64,000 bases of DNA from Lachnospiraceae bacterium (lineage in GTDB: Bacteria > Bacillota > Clostridia > Lachnospirales > Lachnospiraceae). The first letter of the stretch is position 1, and every line of letters starts with the position of its first letter. This document shows, one piece after another, positions 7,186 to 15,656 of the stretch. The stretch is from assembly GCA_017469945.1 (NCBI GenBank), contig JAFUFI010000025.1, positions 1 through 64,000 on the forward strand, read 5' to 3'. The position numbers and the translations under genes are program-made. The notes beneath the pieces were generated by a model. It worked only from the letters and a program-made list of their open reading frames with translations. It was not told the origin of the DNA and ran no database searches.

Positions 7186-7980
7186 TTAATAAGCCCAGTC
7201 CGCTATATGATCCGCGGCTTCTTTAATCTGTTCGGCGTTTGACATTTCGGGCTGTCCGTCACCTTTTTGTATTCCGTAGCTTCCAAAATACGAATGAATC
7301 CCCCCGGAAATAATTATCTCCTCGCTCTCAGCCGGCCAGTTTGCTCTATTTTTTTCATAGCTTTCCATATTCAAAACCTTGTCGTTTGATCCGTAGATTG
7401 ACAAAAGCCTGAGATCGCTGTCCGAAAAATCCTGCGTCGTATACGAAGCGCAAAGTATAAGCCCCTCGTATTCTCTTTCCGGCGAATCATTTAAATATGC
7501 GGCTGCCGCAACTCCGCCGAGGGAATGTCCCGCCAGATACCAGTTAAGCCCCTGAACCCTTTCCGCGTTGTCTCCTATATATTTATCAAGTATATCAATT
7601 GCATCTATCCTTAAAAAAGCCAGATTTTCCGGCATTCTCGGCAGTATACAAACATACCCTCTCCCCGCCAGTTCATACATAAAAGGACTGTAGGCGGTGT
7701 ACTCAACCTTCCCGCCCGGGTAAAAGACAATAACAGCCTTGTACTCCTTACAGGCAGGCAAAAACACCATTCCATCGTCGCTACTGTATGTATGCACCTT
7801 CCCGTCAAACACATTCTTTACCGAATTGATTATCACATTGTCCGCGTGATAATAGTCCATAACATATGCCTTGAAAAATATCGCGAAGATCAGTATCAAA
7901 GCAAACGCTGTCCCCGCAGCGATAAGAGCTCTTTTCCCCCTTCTTTTTCTCTTACTTTTAACGTCTGTTTCAGTATTCAA
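7186..7980 (-). CDS. Membrane-anchored alpha/beta hydrolase
   Basis: About 264 residues. The N-terminus is basic (KSKRKRRGKR) followed by one hydrophobic segment (ALIAAGTAFALILIFAIFF), so the enzyme is probably anchored with its catalytic domain outside. The hydrolase core has VIVFYPGGKVEYTAYSPF and the nucleophile elbow GHSLGG, a late aspartate (YGSNDKVL) and histidine (SGGIHSYFG), completing a triad typical of the alpha/beta hydrolase_5 group. The TTG at 7980 is preferred because GGAG lies 9 nt upstream; an upstream in-frame TTG at 8004 has no such site. The gene lies between the VWA and MoxR genes of the cassette. Substrate unknown. Confidence 0.75.
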   Translation of the reverse strand: MNTETDVKSKRKRRGKRALIAAGTAFALILIFAIFFKAYVMDYYHADNVIINSVKNVFDGKVHTYSSDDGMVFLPACKEYKAVIVFYPGGKVEYTAYSPFMYELAGRGYVCILPRMPENLAFLRIDAIDILDKYIGDNAERVQGLNWYLAGHSLGGVAAAAYLNDSPEREYEGLILCASYTTQDFSDSDLRLLSIYGSNDKVLNMESYEKNRANWPAESEEIIISGGIHSYFGSYGIQKGDGQPEMSNAEQIKEAADHIADWAY

Positions 7981-8030
7981 AACACAAATCTCCAAATAAA
8001 TCAAATGCCCCCATAATCTGCAAATCTTTT

Positions 8031-9332
8031 CTACAAGATATCCTCAGGCGAAAGAACCACCTTAGCGGCCCAGGCCGGAACCTGCGGCGCTCTGTCATCC
8101 TCTCCCAGAAAAACAAAGGAAACATTGTAATCCGGCATTTCCCCGGGATAGACTCCATAACCGTCGGTGAAGTATATAAGTCCCTTTAATTTCTTCAGTT
8201 CCCCGTCTTTTCGAAGTTTGTCAACGTATTCAAAGACGGGACGAAAATCCGTAGAACCGAATCCTGTCAGTTTTCCGTTTATAAGGAAATCCTCAAAATC
8301 TTCATCGCAGGTTATCTTCGTATCGCTCTGAATCTGATTGTCACACTGCAAAATGTGGACATTCATCTTCTTAAAAAAAGTGTCCTCGCTCCGAAGTATC
8401 CCGACTGTTTTCCGGAGGAAATCCTGTACCACCTTTCCCTTGCAGGAAGCGGAAGTATCAAGTGCAATAACAAACTCGTTGATCCTGTTAATATCCTTAT
8501 ACTCAAGCGGCTCTACAAGAGGCATATTTCCGTATGTTTCAAGACCATAGGTATAATACACATAATCGAACTCTTCATCGTTTATATGCATCGCCTCACC
8601 CTGCATCATAAACTGTTTAAGGAATTTACCGTAGTCCTGCTTTTCACGGGTCGCTTCGGCCAGTTCAAGATCAAGGCTCTCTCCCCCCGCTTTATTTTTT
8701 GAAAAGCTCTTAAGATCCGCCTTTATACGCTCCGTGATCTTTTTCCACTGCTCAAGGGAAATCTCATACTTTTCCGGCTCCTTCCAAAGGACGTGGCTGT
8801 CTGTGCAAAAAAGCCTTCGAAGAGTCGCCTCCTCGAGGTAGGAAGGGGGCTCTACCAGAAACAGTTTATAGAGCTTTACCGCGGAAAGCTGCGGACATCT
8901 TTTTCTCAAGGTCTTTAGTTTAAGCCTTCTCTCCGCATCCGCTTCCGACTTATCCTTATAGGTATCGAGTTCCATCATAACAGTCCAGACCGCTACATCC
9001 GAAGCAAGATCCCATGCCTTTTCATTCTTTTTTTCATACTCAAAATAGTGATGAAAAACAAGGTGAAAAATCTCATGAAGATACAGATTAACAACAGATT
9101 CCTGATCTAACTTGAAATCCTCCACCAGCTTCTTCGGGTCGAAATATATCTTTTTTCCGTCGCAGGCGTAGGAAGAGCTTCCAAAGGCGGGCTCCCATGA
9201 AAGATTGCCCATGGCAACCTCAAGAAAACGCAGATCAAGTAAAATCCTTGCATGCGCCGCATCTATGATCTTGTATGCGATTTCAAGGAGTTTTTCCTTG
9301 TCTTTCTTTCCTGTTTCCATATTCATCACCAT
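8031..9332 (-). CDS. Metallopeptidase-like / VWA-like protein (DUF2201 family)
   Basis: A 433-residue protein with two parts. The N-terminal half has a zinc-protease signature, HEIFH (residues 86-90), in YLHEIFHLVFHHYF. The C-terminal part is VWA-like with a complete MIDAS pattern: DTSAS (292-296), the threonine in GFGSTDFRPVF and the aspartate in YFTDGYG. This matches DUF2201 'VWA-like domain-containing' proteins, which pair with MoxR-type ATPases, as here. No signal peptide is seen. The start is uncertain: ATG codons at 9332, 9326 and 9320 all lack a strong Shine-Dalgarno. First gene of the cassette, 37 nt after the ABC-F gene. Peptidase activity is unproven. Confidence 0.8.
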   Translation of the reverse strand: MVMNMETGKKDKEKLLEIAYKIIDAAHARILLDLRFLEVAMGNLSWEPAFGSSSYACDGKKIYFDPKKLVEDFKLDQESVVNLYLHEIFHLVFHHYFEYEKKNEKAWDLASDVAVWTVMMELDTYKDKSEADAERRLKLKTLRKRCPQLSAVKLYKLFLVEPPSYLEEATLRRLFCTDSHVLWKEPEKYEISLEQWKKITERIKADLKSFSKNKAGGESLDLELAEATREKQDYGKFLKQFMMQGEAMHINDEEFDYVYYTYGLETYGNMPLVEPLEYKDINRINEFVIALDTSASCKGKVVQDFLRKTVGILRSEDTFFKKMNVHILQCDNQIQSDTKITCDEDFEDFLINGKLTGFGSTDFRPVFEYVDKLRKDGELKKLKGLIYFTDGYGVYPGEMPDYNVSFVFLGEDDRAPQVPAWAAKVVLSPEDIL

Positions 9333-9361
9333 TCAGAGAACAAGTAAGTCGCATCTTTGCT

Positions 9362-9388
9362 GTCCAAGCTTATACAATAAGCTTGGAC
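9362..9388 (-). repeat. Perfect 12-bp stem-loop spanning the ABC-F stop codon
   Basis: GTCCAAGCTTAT (9362-9373), a 3-nt loop and ATAAGCTTGGAC (9377-9388) form a perfect stem that contains the ABC-F stop codon (9370-9372) and its last codons. No U-run follows on the minus strand. It is therefore more likely an mRNA-stabilising or weak termination structure than a standard terminator. Confidence 0.6.
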
Positions 9389-10926
9389 CACTTCGAGCAG
9401 TCCCAGACATCCGTGGCTAACCCATCGTAAAACTCCGGCTCGTGGCAGACCATCAAAATACTTCCCTTATAATCTTTAAGCGCCCTTTTAAGCTCATCCT
9501 TTGCATCCACATCAAGGTGGTTTGTGGGCTCGTCGAGGAGCAAAATATTCGTAGGCTTGTTGATAAGCTTACAAAGACGTACCTTCGCCTGCTCTCCTCC
9601 CGAGAGGACGCGAACCTGGCTCTCTATATGCTTTGTTGTAAGTCCGCACTTTGCAAGAGCGCTTCTTACCTCATACTGGGTAAAACCGGGAAAGGTCTGC
9701 CAGATTTCCTCGATACAGGTTGTTGTGATGCTCTGATCCATCTCCTGCTCGAAATATCCGATCTCAAGATAATCTCCAAGCTCGGCGCTTCCCGAAAGCG
9801 GTTTTATAAGCCCTAAAATACTCTTTAAAAGGGTAGTCTTTCCGATACCGTTTGCACCGGTAAGAACAATCTTGCTTCCCCTCTCCATCTCAAGCGTAAG
9901 AGGGTTTGAAAGCGGCTCATCGTAACCGATCACAAGATCTTTTGTAGTAAAGATATACTTTCCGGGAGTCCTAGCCTCCTTAAAGTTAAACTCAGGCTTT
10001 GGCTTCTCTGCCGCAAGCTCTATGACATCCATCTTGTCCAGCTTTTTCTGGCGGGACATTGCCATATTTCTCGTTGCAACTCTTGCCTTATTTCTTGCAA
10101 CGAAGTCCTTAAGGTCCTTGATCTCCTGCTGCTGCTTGTTATAAGCCGCCTCGAGCTGGGACTTCTTCATCTCGTAAACTTCCTTAAACTTGTCGTAATC
10201 TCCCACGTACCTTTCAAGCTTGCGGTTATCCATATGGTAGATCAGATTGATTACGCTGTTAAGGAAAGGAATGTCATGGGAGATCAGGATGAATGCGTTC
10301 TCGTACTCGTTCAAATATCTCTTAAGCCACTCTATATGTTCCGCGTCGAGATAGTTGGTGGGCTCGTCGAGAAGAAGGATGTCCGGCTTTTCAAGAAGAA
10401 GCTTTGCCATTAACACCTTGGTCCTCTGACCTCCCGAAAGCTCCGTAACATCTCTTTCAAGTCCAAGATCAAGGATTCCGAGGGCTCTTGCAACCTCTTC
10501 CACCTTTGCATCTATCATGTAAAAATCATGCATTGTAAGAAGGTCTGAGATAGTTCCCGCCTCCTCCATCAGCTCATCCATCTTCTCGGGATCGGCCTCC
10601 GCGAGGCTTTCATAAATACCGTTCATCTCCTTTTCCATATCAAAAAGGAAATCAAAGGCGCTCTTTAGGACGCTCTCTATCGTCATTCCCTTTTCAAGGA
10701 CGGTATGCTGATCAAGGTAGCCCACTCTTACATTTTTGGCCCACTCAATCTTTCCCTCGTCGGGCTGAAGCTTCCCGGTAATTATATTCATAAATGTGGA
10801 CTTACCTTCGCCATTGGCTCCGATAAGTCCGATATGCTCTCCCTTAAGTAATCTGAAGGATACATCTTCAAAAATCGCCCTGTCTCCAAATCCGTGAGTC
10901 AGATGCTCCACATTTAAAATACTCAT
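9370..10926 (-). CDS. ABC-F family ATPase (YkpA/YbiT-like)
   Basis: A 518-residue soluble protein with two ABC domains and no membrane segments. First domain: Walker A GANGEGKS (36-43), signature LSGGQRTK and Walker B ILLLDEPTN. Second domain: GANGIGKT, LSGGEQAKVRL and ILLLDEPTNHLD. The linker between them (KKSQLEAAYNKQQQEIKDL...ARVATRNMAMSRQKKLDKM) is the charged P-site tRNA interaction motif of ABC-F translation factors. Such proteins act on ribosome-bound tRNA (EttA-like) or protect ribosomes from antibiotics. Sequence flavour is closest to the housekeeping YkpA/YbiT group rather than a resistance factor. It lies 56 nt downstream of the methyltransferase gene. Confidence 0.9.
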   Translation of the reverse strand: MSILNVEHLTHGFGDRAIFEDVSFRLLKGEHIGLIGANGEGKSTFMNIITGKLQPDEGKIEWAKNVRVGYLDQHTVLEKGMTIESVLKSAFDFLFDMEKEMNGIYESLAEADPEKMDELMEEAGTISDLLTMHDFYMIDAKVEEVARALGILDLGLERDVTELSGGQRTKVLMAKLLLEKPDILLLDEPTNYLDAEHIEWLKRYLNEYENAFILISHDIPFLNSVINLIYHMDNRKLERYVGDYDKFKEVYEMKKSQLEAAYNKQQQEIKDLKDFVARNKARVATRNMAMSRQKKLDKMDVIELAAEKPKPEFNFKEARTPGKYIFTTKDLVIGYDEPLSNPLTLEMERGSKIVLTGANGIGKTTLLKSILGLIKPLSGSAELGDYLEIGYFEQEMDQSITTTCIEEIWQTFPGFTQYEVRSALAKCGLTTKHIESQVRVLSGGEQAKVRLCKLINKPTNILLLDEPTNHLDVDAKDELKRALKDYKGSILMVCHEPEFYDGLATDVWDCSKWSKLIV

Positions 10927-10982
10927 CTATATAAAATCCTAACCGATCATATTTCTTTCAAAAACTGTAAGTCTTTCTCCGC

Positions 10983-11918
10983 TTAGCCTAAAGAGGACCA
11001 TCTTCCCGACGCTCCGCAGGGAAGCACTAGTCCGTTTAAGCTTACGGGAAGCCCTATTTCAGAACTTTCCACGCATCCTCCGCGCTCTGCCCTTACCGCG
11101 CTTTCTATCATATAAGTAAGTACCGCCGGCTGGAGACCCGTAGTATACGAATTAATGAGAAAGAAAGACGCATCCTTGCTGAGTAACTGCGCAGCTAACT
11201 GCACAAAAGGCCAGATGCTTTCCTCGATCTTCCAGATTTCGCCCTTTGGTCCTCTTCCGTAAGAAGGAGGGTCCATAATAATTCCGTCGTAGGTATTTCC
11301 GCGTCTTAGCTCTCTTTCGACGAACTTTGTACAGTCGTCAACGAGCCATCTGATGGGAGCTTCCGAAAGTCCCGAAGAAGCGGCATTTTCCTTTGCCCAG
11401 GCCAACATGCCCTTTGCCGCATCAACATGCGTTACCTGGGCGCCTGCTGCCGCGGCTGCCATCGTTGCTCCTCCGGTGTAGGCAAAGAGATTGAGAACCT
11501 TAAAAGGCTTACCTTCCGCGAAATCCCTGGTTGCAAGATCTCTTTTTCCGCTTTCTATAGCCCTTTTTATTATTCCGCTGGTCCATTCCCAGTTAACGGC
11601 CTGCTCCGGGAAAACTCCCGTATGCTTAAAAGCGAAGGGTTTTAAATGAAAAGTAAGTTCCTTCGAAACGATTCCGTTAACCAAAGGATACTTTATCTCC
11701 CATTCCTCGGGAAGATTAAAAAACTCCCACTCTCCTCCGCCTTTTGCGGATCTGTGGTAATGACCGTTCTTTTTCTTCCACCTTTTATCTTCATGTCCCG
11801 TACTCCAGATAACCTGGGGATCGGGTCTTACGAGATTATACTCACCCCATCTTTCAAGCTTTTCTCCGTCAGAGGTGTCTATAACCTCGTAATCTTTCCA
11901 ATTTTCTGCGATCCACAT
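10983..11918 (-). CDS. Class I SAM-dependent (rRNA) methyltransferase, RlmI/RlmK-like
   Basis: A 311-residue protein with a Rossmann methyltransferase core: motif I NLFAYTGGATMAAAAAGAQV, the acidic residue after beta-2 (THVDAAKGML) and the catalytic-type DPPSYG motif (IIMDPPSYGRGPKG). These are features of the RlmI/RlmK-like 'S-adenosylmethionine-dependent methyltransferase' family (PF10672), which methylates 23S rRNA cytosine or guanine. No PUA domain is present at the N-terminus, so it is shorter than E. coli RlmI. It has its own promoter and stands immediately downstream of the GGDEF/EAL gene. The exact rRNA position is unknown. Confidence 0.8.
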   Translation of the reverse strand: MWIAENWKDYEVIDTSDGEKLERWGEYNLVRPDPQVIWSTGHEDKRWKKKNGHYHRSAKGGGEWEFFNLPEEWEIKYPLVNGIVSKELTFHLKPFAFKHTGVFPEQAVNWEWTSGIIKRAIESGKRDLATRDFAEGKPFKVLNLFAYTGGATMAAAAAGAQVTHVDAAKGMLAWAKENAASSGLSEAPIRWLVDDCTKFVERELRRGNTYDGIIMDPPSYGRGPKGEIWKIEESIWPFVQLAAQLLSKDASFFLINSYTTGLQPAVLTYMIESAVRAERGGCVESSEIGLPVSLNGLVLPCGASGRWSSLG

Positions 11919-11967
11919 ATCAAAAATCCTTTAATACTTTACTTTGCCAAGGCACGCCCATCTGATA

Positions 11968-11996
11968 AGCATATAGTAAACGGGATAAAAAGTCAA
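11968..11996 (-). promoter_or_regulatory. Promoter of the methyltransferase gene
   Basis: TTGACT (11991-11996), a 17-nt spacer and TATGCT (11968-11973) on the minus strand. The -35 begins only 5 nt after the stop of the GGDEF/EAL gene, with no terminator between, so the methyltransferase probably gets both read-through and its own transcription. Confidence 0.55.
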
Positions 11997-12000
11997 AAGA

Positions 12001-15000
12001 CTAGAGCTTCTTTAGTAACTTTTTGTTCTCGTACATTTCGGCATCGGCCCTCTTAAATACATCCTCAACATATCTGTCGCCCTGATATTTTGCCGCTCCT
12101 GCCGCCACAACAACATCTCCGCTTTTCTTGTTTTCAAGATTTATCAGATAGAAATTCTGCATAAGTTCATCGAGAATTTCGTAATCGCTTCCCCTGACAA
12201 GAGCCGCGAACTCGTCTCCGCCTATCCTAAAGACAGGGCTGTGAGCAAATACATCGCAGATCAGCCTGCATCCTTTCTTAATAAGTTCATCGCCGGCGCT
12301 GTGTCCTTTCTTATCGTTTACTTCTTTCAGATTGTTGATATCAAACACAACAATCGCAAAGTTCTCTCCGCCTTCGCTTCTGATAGCTTCATTGATCATG
12401 TTTTCCGACTCATTAAAGGCGTTTTTATTCTTCACGCCTGTCAAAGAGTCAATGCCCCATTTATTCCTTGCAACCGCAAGATTATATGCATATTCCTGAT
12501 CCTTCTTAACCTGCGTATCTACATCGTTTACTCCAAAAAGAAGGAACTCATTTCCCTTTTCCTCGATCTTTTTGGCCTTAAGGGTGACATACCTCGGCTT
12601 TCCGGAGATCATAAGCCTGTATGTCATTGAGAAAACTCCTCTTTCTTCTATCTCCTTTAAGATATGTTCTTTCTGCATCCCCTTTGCAAATGTCTCGTAA
12701 TCTTCGCTGTAAATAGCCTTCTTTGCGCTCTCTATGGAATCGGCAAAAAAATCATTTCCTTCCCTTGATACCCCAAGTTCTTTATACTCATTATTGGCAT
12801 CAAACTGTTTATACGAATTATCCGCCGGGTTAACCGAATAGAAAACGATATAAGTTCCCGCAAGAGCGCTGATCCTCGAAAAGGCTATCCTCTCCTCGTC
12901 AATCCGCTTCAGAGCTTCTCTTTCTCGCATCTGAACATCAACATTATTGATGCCGATTATAATATGGTTCCTGCCGATAGATGTAGCCTTCATATTTACA
13001 TATATGAAATCGTCGCCGGTCTTAATTCTGTATGTATACGTAAAGCTTCCGTATTTCTCGATATATCCTAAAACTATCTCCCTGTTAAAGGTATTGATAA
13101 ATCCTTCCCTGTCCTCCTCATGTATAGCCAAAAACGCATCCTCGCGGCTGCTTTCGAAGAAATCTTTGCCCTGCCTTTCAACAACCATTTCGTTGCTTCC
13201 CGCGTTAGTCTTATACTCAACAAAGTCCTCCGTTTCCTTGTTTACATAGTAAAGGGCAAGATAGTCTGTGGAAAGCGCCAGCGCTACATTGGCATACGTA
13301 AGGGTATCGAAGTTTTTATTAATATCCTTGATCTCAAGGAAGATGATAGCAATAGCCCTCTTTCCCGTAACAGGATTAACGGCAAGTCTCTTAAAGAGCG
13401 TATGTGCAATCTTATCATCCGGAGTCCTCTGATCCTCTATCATCTGGTATCCGGTCTGACCGCATTTTATAAGTGCTTTTTTCAGTTCCCTGCTCTGAGT
13501 GTCGTCCCTTAGGACGATCCTGCTTGTCTTACAGCATTCTTTAGCTTTAAAGTTCTTCTTAAGAACCGCTCTGCAGGCCCTATTGCACCTTATAGTCTCG
13601 GCGGTGTCATTGTCCACTTCGAAAATAGCCATAGGAAGAGTATTGAAATACATATCTCCTTCGCCGAATTCTCCTGCCGTAAGCGAAAGATCGTAAAGAT
13701 TTACCTTACCGATAGCTTCAATATATTCGCATTCAAGCGGATTCTCGAAACCAATCTGGGCGCCGGTTTTATATCTCTTTAAAACTTCCTCTAAAGGTAT
13801 TGGTCTGCAATAGTAGTAGCCCTGAAGCTTTGTAGCTCCCACCTCTCGTAAAAACTCCACCTGCTCCTCTGTCTCAACACCTTCCACAACAGTCTCAAGA
13901 CCGAGGTTTAAAGCCATATTTATTATCTCGCTGATTATGATCTTGCACTTTTCGGACTCATCAAACTTTCTCATAAACTGCATATCCAGTTTTATTGTTC
14001 CGAAAGGCATACTCTGCAAAATATCGGGAGATGAATATCCGCTTCCGTAGTCGTCCAGCCAGACAACAAAACCAAGCTCCTTAAGGAGCGATACCTGCTG
14101 GGAGACATACTCCATGTTGGTAGCAACAGTACTCTCGGTTATCTCGATCGTTATCTTGTCGCGGCCTACTCCCGATGCATCAACGCGCTTTCTTATCTCC
14201 TCAACTATATCGCACATCTCAAAGTCGCTTCTCGAGATGTTTATCGAGCAGGGAACAACATGAAGCCCGTTTTCTTCTATCGTTTTTATTTTCTCTAAAA
14301 CCTGGTCGAGTACGAAAAGATCCAGCTTGTAGATCTGCTTTGAATCCTCAAGAACAGGGACGAACTGAGCAGGTGACAAGAATCCCATTATGGGGTCTAT
14401 CCATCTTGCCAGAGCCTCCTCATCGCTTACTCTTCCATTTGCGGATCTGATGATGGGCTGATAATAAACCTGTATCCAGCCTCTTCTTATTGCGGTATCA
14501 AGATTCTCAAGCACATACTGCCTCTGCCTTGCAGCGTTAAGCATACTTTCGTCGTAATAATTGAAAGTAGACTTAAAGCGGTCTTTAGTCATATCCGCCG
14601 CCATTTTAGCTCTGTCGCAGGCTATTCCTACAGAGTAATCCCCCTGACTGTGCTTGTATATACCGACTCTTAAGGTAAGGGACCTGCCTCCGTTTAATGA
14701 TTTTGTTTCTTCGAATATTTCCGCCAGTTTCTTTTCTATATCCGTATCTTCAGAAATAACAACAAACCTGTCGCTTCCGAATCTGCAACAGTTGATATTC
14801 GAAAAATGAGACACCAAAACCTTAGCCAGACCCATAAGGAGCCTGTCTCCCTCTAAAAATCCGTATTTAATGTTGTAGTTTCTCATTTCGTTGAAATCAA
14901 TATAGAGAAGAACCGCATCCTTTCCGCTTTCAAGGATCTTGTTGCGTGAAACTTCCGCAACTTTAAAGAAATAGTTCGTAACGGGAAGACCGGTTACAGA

Positions 15001-15462
15001 GTCGTAATTATGACCGGAGACATCAACGGTAGAGCGGACAGTGTTTTCAACCGCCTGGTCGTAAACGCTTTTATTATCATCTTGGTACATGCCTTCGTCA
15101 ATGTACCAGATTACCGCAAGTCGCTCGCCGCTTTTGGTATAAATATGCTTGCCTCTCGAATGAATGATCTTGTATCCCTTTTTTGAAGATGTTCTGTAAA
15201 CAACGTCATAGTCCTTGCCTTCAATCGCAAAGGCAAGACCCGCTTCGCCAAGTCTGGCCACATCGTCGGGATGATCCACATCATAAGTATGGTTGTTAAG
15301 CTGATCGATCGCATTTTCCCTGTCTGTATCAAAAAGATCGCAAAAACCGTCAGAAACCAGAAGAGCGGTTACTCTTCCTTCCAAAAGTTGAAATATGGCA
15401 TAAGGTATACAGCTTCGTTCCAATAGCTCAAGATTACTGTCGTCAAAAATGTATTTTCCCAC
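12001..15462 (-). CDS. Multidomain c-di-GMP protein (PAS-GGDEF-EAL-PAS-GGDEF)
   Basis: 1153 residues, no membrane segments. Order: PAS-like sensor (about 1-125); a first GGDEF domain (about 150-310) whose active-site motif is degenerate, GSDRF (229-233); an EAL domain (about 320-565) with intact EAL (349-351), DDYGSGYSS (from 470) and EGVET residues expected for phosphodiesterase activity; two or three further PAS-like sensor regions (about 600-975); and a C-terminal GGDEF with an intact RIGGDEF (GGDEF at 1081-1085). It therefore has potential for both making and breaking c-di-GMP, with the first GGDEF perhaps a GTP sensor for the EAL domain. The start codon is GTG at 15460-15462, preceded by GAGAG. 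It has its own promoter and a structured leader. Confidence 0.9.
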   Translation of the reverse strand: MGKYIFDDSNLELLERSCIPYAIFQLLEGRVTALLVSDGFCDLFDTDRENAIDQLNNHTYDVDHPDDVARLGEAGLAFAIEGKDYDVVYRTSSKKGYKIIHSRGKHIYTKSGERLAVIWYIDEGMYQDDNKSVYDQAVENTVRSTVDVSGHNYDSVTGLPVTNYFFKVAEVSRNKILESGKDAVLLYIDFNEMRNYNIKYGFLEGDRLLMGLAKVLVSHFSNINCCRFGSDRFVVISEDTDIEKKLAEIFEETKSLNGGRSLTLRVGIYKHSQGDYSVGIACDRAKMAADMTKDRFKSTFNYYDESMLNAARQRQYVLENLDTAIRRGWIQVYYQPIIRSANGRVSDEEALARWIDPIMGFLSPAQFVPVLEDSKQIYKLDLFVLDQVLEKIKTIEENGLHVVPCSINISRSDFEMCDIVEEIRKRVDASGVGRDKITIEITESTVATNMEYVSQQVSLLKELGFVVWLDDYGSGYSSPDILQSMPFGTIKLDMQFMRKFDESEKCKIIISEIINMALNLGLETVVEGVETEEQVEFLREVGATKLQGYYYCRPIPLEEVLKRYKTGAQIGFENPLECEYIEAIGKVNLYDLSLTAGEFGEGDMYFNTLPMAIFEVDNDTAETIRCNRACRAVLKKNFKAKECCKTSRIVLRDDTQSRELKKALIKCGQTGYQMIEDQRTPDDKIAHTLFKRLAVNPVTGKRAIAIIFLEIKDINKNFDTLTYANVALALSTDYLALYYVNKETEDFVEYKTNAGSNEMVVERQGKDFFESSREDAFLAIHEEDREGFINTFNREIVLGYIEKYGSFTYTYRIKTGDDFIYVNMKATSIGRNHIIIGINNVDVQMREREALKRIDEERIAFSRISALAGTYIVFYSVNPADNSYKQFDANNEYKELGVSREGNDFFADSIESAKKAIYSEDYETFAKGMQKEHILKEIEERGVFSMTYRLMISGKPRYVTLKAKKIEEKGNEFLLFGVNDVDTQVKKDQEYAYNLAVARNKWGIDSLTGVKNKNAFNESENMINEAIRSEGGENFAIVVFDINNLKEVNDKKGHSAGDELIKKGCRLICDVFAHSPVFRIGGDEFAALVRGSDYEILDELMQNFYLINLENKKSGDVVVAAGAAKYQGDRYVEDVFKRADAEMYENKKLLKKL

Positions 15463-15582
15463 AGGCCGCTCTCTTTCCCTAATCTTCGGGCCTAGCCCAA
15501 AGCCTAGCTAAGACGCTGTTTATTTGTTAAATCCCAAAAGTACTAAATCAAACTCCGATACAAAAATCTCCTTAGATAAGAC

Positions 15583-15648
15583 ATCTTCCCCTAAAATAGG
15601 GGAAGATAGATATATTGATATTATAATAAAAATACTTGTTTACAGCAA
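15583..15648 (-). promoter_or_regulatory. Promoter and leader hairpin of the GGDEF/EAL gene
   Basis: TTGCTG (15643-15648), a 17-nt spacer and a perfect TATAAT (15620-15625) on the minus strand give a start near 15613. A perfect 11-bp stem-loop (ATCTTCCCCTA at 15583-15593, TAGGGGAAGAT at 15597-15607) follows within 6-30 nt of that start. No U-run follows. The leader is about 150 nt long and carries repeated CCTAGC words near 15500. It does not show the conserved core of the GEMM c-di-GMP riboswitch to the eye. Confidence 0.6.
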
Positions 15649-15656
15649 GCAGATTC

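Noticed and set aside
7981..8004. Upstream TTG start for the membrane hydrolase
   Set aside because: No ribosome site there, whereas GGAG lies 9 nt before the TTG at 7980; the shorter form gives a normal signal-anchor.
15463..15613. Possible c-di-GMP (GEMM) riboswitch in the leader of the GGDEF/EAL gene
   Set aside because: The conserved GEMM core words are not visible, only generic hairpins.
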